Below, in pieces: positions 61,130-64,000 of a stretch of DNA of 64,000 nucleotides. Under the pieces are notes generated by a model. That model was not told the DNA's origin and did no database searches. It was given only the letters and a program-made list of their open reading frames with translations. Both the position numbers and the translations under genes were made by a program. Each line of letters starts with the position of its first letter. Position 1 is the first letter of the stretch. The stretch is from Toxonevra muliebris (lineage: Eukaryota > Arthropoda > Insecta > Diptera > Pallopteridae), in contig OY829328.1 in NCBI GenBank assembly GCA_963691655.1, positions 7,530,204 through 7,594,203 of the forward strand, written 5' to 3'.

Positions 61130-61830
61130 GACTAGTTTTTCTTCGACTGGATCTTGCTTCATGGGTTCTGCAAAGTCGTATTTATCGGCCTGAAACATAT
61201 TGCAAATCTTCCTTTGGTCGCTATTGATAGGCCAGAGTTGGACTAAGTAAGTGCTTTCTATATTATTGATAATTTGTTTCTCCATGTTTTTTATTAATCC
61301 ATGTTTCAATCTTTTGAAGAGTATGCGTCGTACCTACCTATCGACGAGTTGTCTCGTCTAGTCTGCCATGTTCCTAATGAAGTTGTGCGAAAGTCACATA
61401 TCGTCCACAGAGCGCTTAGTGTGTATACCCGTGATAGTTTTATTCGTTACTCCTTTGTCGCCAAAGTGCGGTCCTAGATGGGGTCAACGTAGAGCAACAC
61501 CGAGCTTACTACTCTAGATAGTAAAATCCTTGGACCATATTTTGGCCCACCTGCATTTAGGAGTATTCTTGACAACGATGCTTGAATATTAGACGCCTTT
61601 CCTTTCACATGGTTCAAGTGAGCTTTAAAGTTTATCCTATGATCTATCATCACTCCAAAATTGACGACTTCGATTTGATAATTCGGTTGCCTACCTATAT
61701 ATATATATATATATATGCATATATTCGACAACTTTATTTCGACAACTCAACGCTTGCTGATTTTAGACATTGTTTTATTTTGACCATTGTTTCATTCGTA
61801 ACCAGTTCTATTAAAAATTCTGAGCGAGAT
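61130..61830 (-). pseudogene. Non-LTR reverse transcriptase fragment
   Basis: On the minus strand the order is KIKQCLKSASVELSK (about 61760-61800), FGVMIDHRINFKAHLNHVKG (about 61603-61662), ASLSRILLNAGGPK (about 61553-61594), LLSRVVSSVLLYVDPI (about 61474-61520), LATKE and then VYTLSALW (about 61400-61450). This follows the RT palm-thumb consensus of Jockey/R1-type elements (YLGVMID.R..F..H, LL.RVV.S.LLYG.P.W, YRLSALR). The (AT)n run at 61696-61716 is inserted in the middle. Stops and at least two frame changes mark it as dead. Confidence 0.82.
61696..61716. repeat. (AT)n microsatellite
   Basis: Ten TA units lie within the retrotransposon fragment, expanding the sequence between the KTE region and the YLGV-like motif. 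Confidence 0.9.
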
Positions 61831-64000
61831 CCTTTATTGTAAACTTGCCAGTAGCTTTGTTGCTTTTATAACACAGCAACCCAAATGATTTGAACGAGAT
61901 CAATGCACATATTGCCCGAGAGAATATACATAACTATTCTTACTTTGAAAAACGGCAACTAAATTGCATGCATTTTAATTTAAAATACATAATTATCTTA
62001 ACAATTTCCTATATTACATAAACGAATTTCGATTTAGTTTTCTAATATATCGCTCGTTTGCTGCAAGACTGTCATAATTAAAAAAAAAAAATTGTGTTAA
62101 GTATGCAGAAATAACTGTTATATAATGCTTTACCTTGTGTAAAAATAAATTATAAAAGTATCTTATGACCTCTTGCCGTGAGAAGAATTTTTGTCGTTTT
62201 TACATCCTACGAAGTTGAAGTTCATTGAAATTTGTGAATGCAATTTTCACGAAAATTTGTTTTTTTTTTTTACTTATGAACGTTTTGTTTCTGAGGAATA
62301 AATCTTAATGGAAGTATTTAAAGCAAAGTTTATTTAAAGCTCAAGTATGTAAGGAAGCAAACTATCATTTAGAAACAATCTCTAGAAGAGAGAAGAGACT
62401 AGTATTAGAATTAAAGAATCGGATTGATTTCGATTGACATTTTGGACATGATTTAATTTCAAACCTGCAATGCAATGACTATTTAATTTTTTATTTTTTA
62501 ATAAAAGAACACATAAATATTTTGTATTTACATATGCCAAAAAACAAAAATAAAAAATAAGCTTGTTGTATAAAAGAAAAAAATTCTGCAAAAACCCAAA
62601 GAAACGGCAAAAACACAAAAATAATATATATCTATGTAGACACATACTCGTCTATACATTAAATTTAAAGTAAGTTTGTTTGCAACCCCCTGCAGGGGAA
62701 TCACGCTTTGTTGATCAAAAATGAAACGAAGCATTTTGATGGTTTTTTTTCCATAAATACAAAAGTTCTTAAGAATAGTAAATAAGTATGTACATATGTG
62801 CACATCTGAAAGAAAAGAACACTTAAATAGCTCATTGTATGTAGCGAGACGTCTTCACGTTGCATAACGATATAAAACAACAAAAATAACAAATAGACAA
62901 TCAAAAAAAAGAATAGAACTTTTTATTCGCACACTTGAACTCTATTAAAATACCTAAAAAAAAAACTCAGAAAAATAACAATAAAAATACAAATTGTAGC
63001 CTACAGTATTATTCGACAGAATTATTCTAAGAAACTCTCTTGAAAAATTTTCTAGTTATACTTATGTAGTTGAATTGAATATTTATAAATACCGAAATAG
63101 AAAAAGATATTGAAAAACAATGCAAACACATTTCAACACATTGACATCATTTTCAACGCTGGCACTCATACTACAACCTGAAGAAAACGAAAGACTCAAG
63201 CAACGAACTTGATGCTTCTACAATACAAGTACAAAATGCAAGTAACTAAATTTGAAATTGCGCGTTCATTTAAAATCACGTTTTATTTATTTTTTTTTAT
63301 TTTTTTTTTTTTTGTCATTCCTTTTGTTTTACTTTTTTCTGCTTTGCTTAGTAGCTATAGACGATTATGAAATAAAAATTTAGTAATAAATTTCATGTTT
63401 TTTTTTATTAATAATAGCAAAAGAAGAGATTTTTCAATATTTTCAAAGTATTATAATTTCATTAGACTAAAATGAAAAAACCAAAACAAAGCAAGAAAGA
63501 AAAATATGTAAGCCAAAAAAAAAAAAGAAAAGATGCGCCAAAGCATTTTTTTATTGCAAAAATTACGACGTAAATACAGAAACAACTATGGAGCAAGTTG
63601 CGGTTTTTTGTTTTTATTTTTTTTTGTGAAAAAAATCTAAAACAAAATCGTGATTTAGTCATTTATTATTTTTATATTTTTGTGTGCAATTTTTACTATT
63701 GGAATATTACGCAATTATAACAACGCAGACGAAGATGCGATGGCTGCGATGACGCTGATGAGGTGATGGTGATGCTGCTGCCAGCCAGGTGATCGAACTG
63801 ATAGGTTTTTGTGTTTATGATGATTCTTTTTGCTTTTTCTAAACTGGCTGGCTTTAATTTTTAGTTGGACTGGCTTTTGACTAAAATGTTACGCATGCAC
63901 AAGAAAATTTTTGGATTTAAATTTTATTTTTAATTTAATATTTTGATTTCTATAAATAAAATACGTTGATGACTTTCTGTAGATGCTTTGCTCTCAGAAG
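61831..64000. other. Non-coding, simple repeats
   Basis: AT-rich with many A/T homopolymers (for example 63286-63315). The last 300 bp contains a GATG/GCTG-rich stretch near 63725-63790 (GATGCGATGGCTGCGATGACG) that differs from the surroundings and could be an untranslated exon or regulatory sequence, without proof. Confidence 0.45.

Noticed and set aside
1..64000. CRISPR array, operon or bacterial gene system
   Set aside because: No regularly spaced repeats and no prokaryotic-type gene density; composition and elements are those of a fly genome.

Overview
The window reads as intergenic or intronic DNA from a dipteran insect, probably a higher (cyclorrhaphan) fly. The evidence is very high A+T content, abundant (CAG/CAA)n, (GT)n, (ACG)n and ATGTATGT-type simple repeats, decayed mariner, piggyBac-like, hAT-like and RNase-H-bearing non-LTR elements, and tRNA-headed SINEs. 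The species cannot be named. I found no intact host protein-coding gene, no rRNA and no functional tRNA. The six-frame ORFs are short and nearly all look random; the only recognisable proteins are broken transposon products.

Layout. 0-12 kb: a mariner pseudogene with an internal deletion (about 2.1-3.0 kb), a Harbinger-like MITE (6.9-7.2 kb) and an RT/RNase H non-LTR retrotransposon relic (9.4-11.5 kb) split by a hAT-like MITE. 12-25 kb: two direct copies of a 300-bp repeat flanking a piggyBac-type MITE, two oppositely oriented non-LTR 3' fragments around a purine-rich tract (18-19.3 kb), a long imperfect hairpin (20.1-20.8 kb), and a hAT MITE with a perfect 8-bp target duplication (24.7-25.05 kb). 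28-36 kb: a densely packed transposon block holding two TTAA-flanked piggyBac-like relics (one retains the Cys-rich C-terminal domain, the other part of the catalytic core), a 1-kb TA-flanked MITE carrying a tRNA-headed SINE, a 1.2-kb TIR element and a 150-bp MITE.

36.2-38.15 kb is free of recognisable transposons and has GAGA repeats, an Inr/DPE-like pair and a consensus splice donor; it is the best candidate for a host promoter and 5' untranslated exon on the + strand. 38.6-49 kb holds a degenerate minisatellite, several TIR elements and a nested composite at 45.6-46.8 kb: a hAT-like element containing two different SINEs back to back. A small acidic ORF at 48.2 kb may be a terminal exon or chance. 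49-64 kb has a second, inverted copy of one SINE, more small TIR elements and two more non-LTR fragments (60 and 61.5 kb).

No coordinated new gene system is visible. The most informative content is the nested insertion history, the two tRNA-derived SINE families (one with a possible LINE-shared tail), the long hairpin that could give double-stranded RNA, and the candidate promoter and exon.
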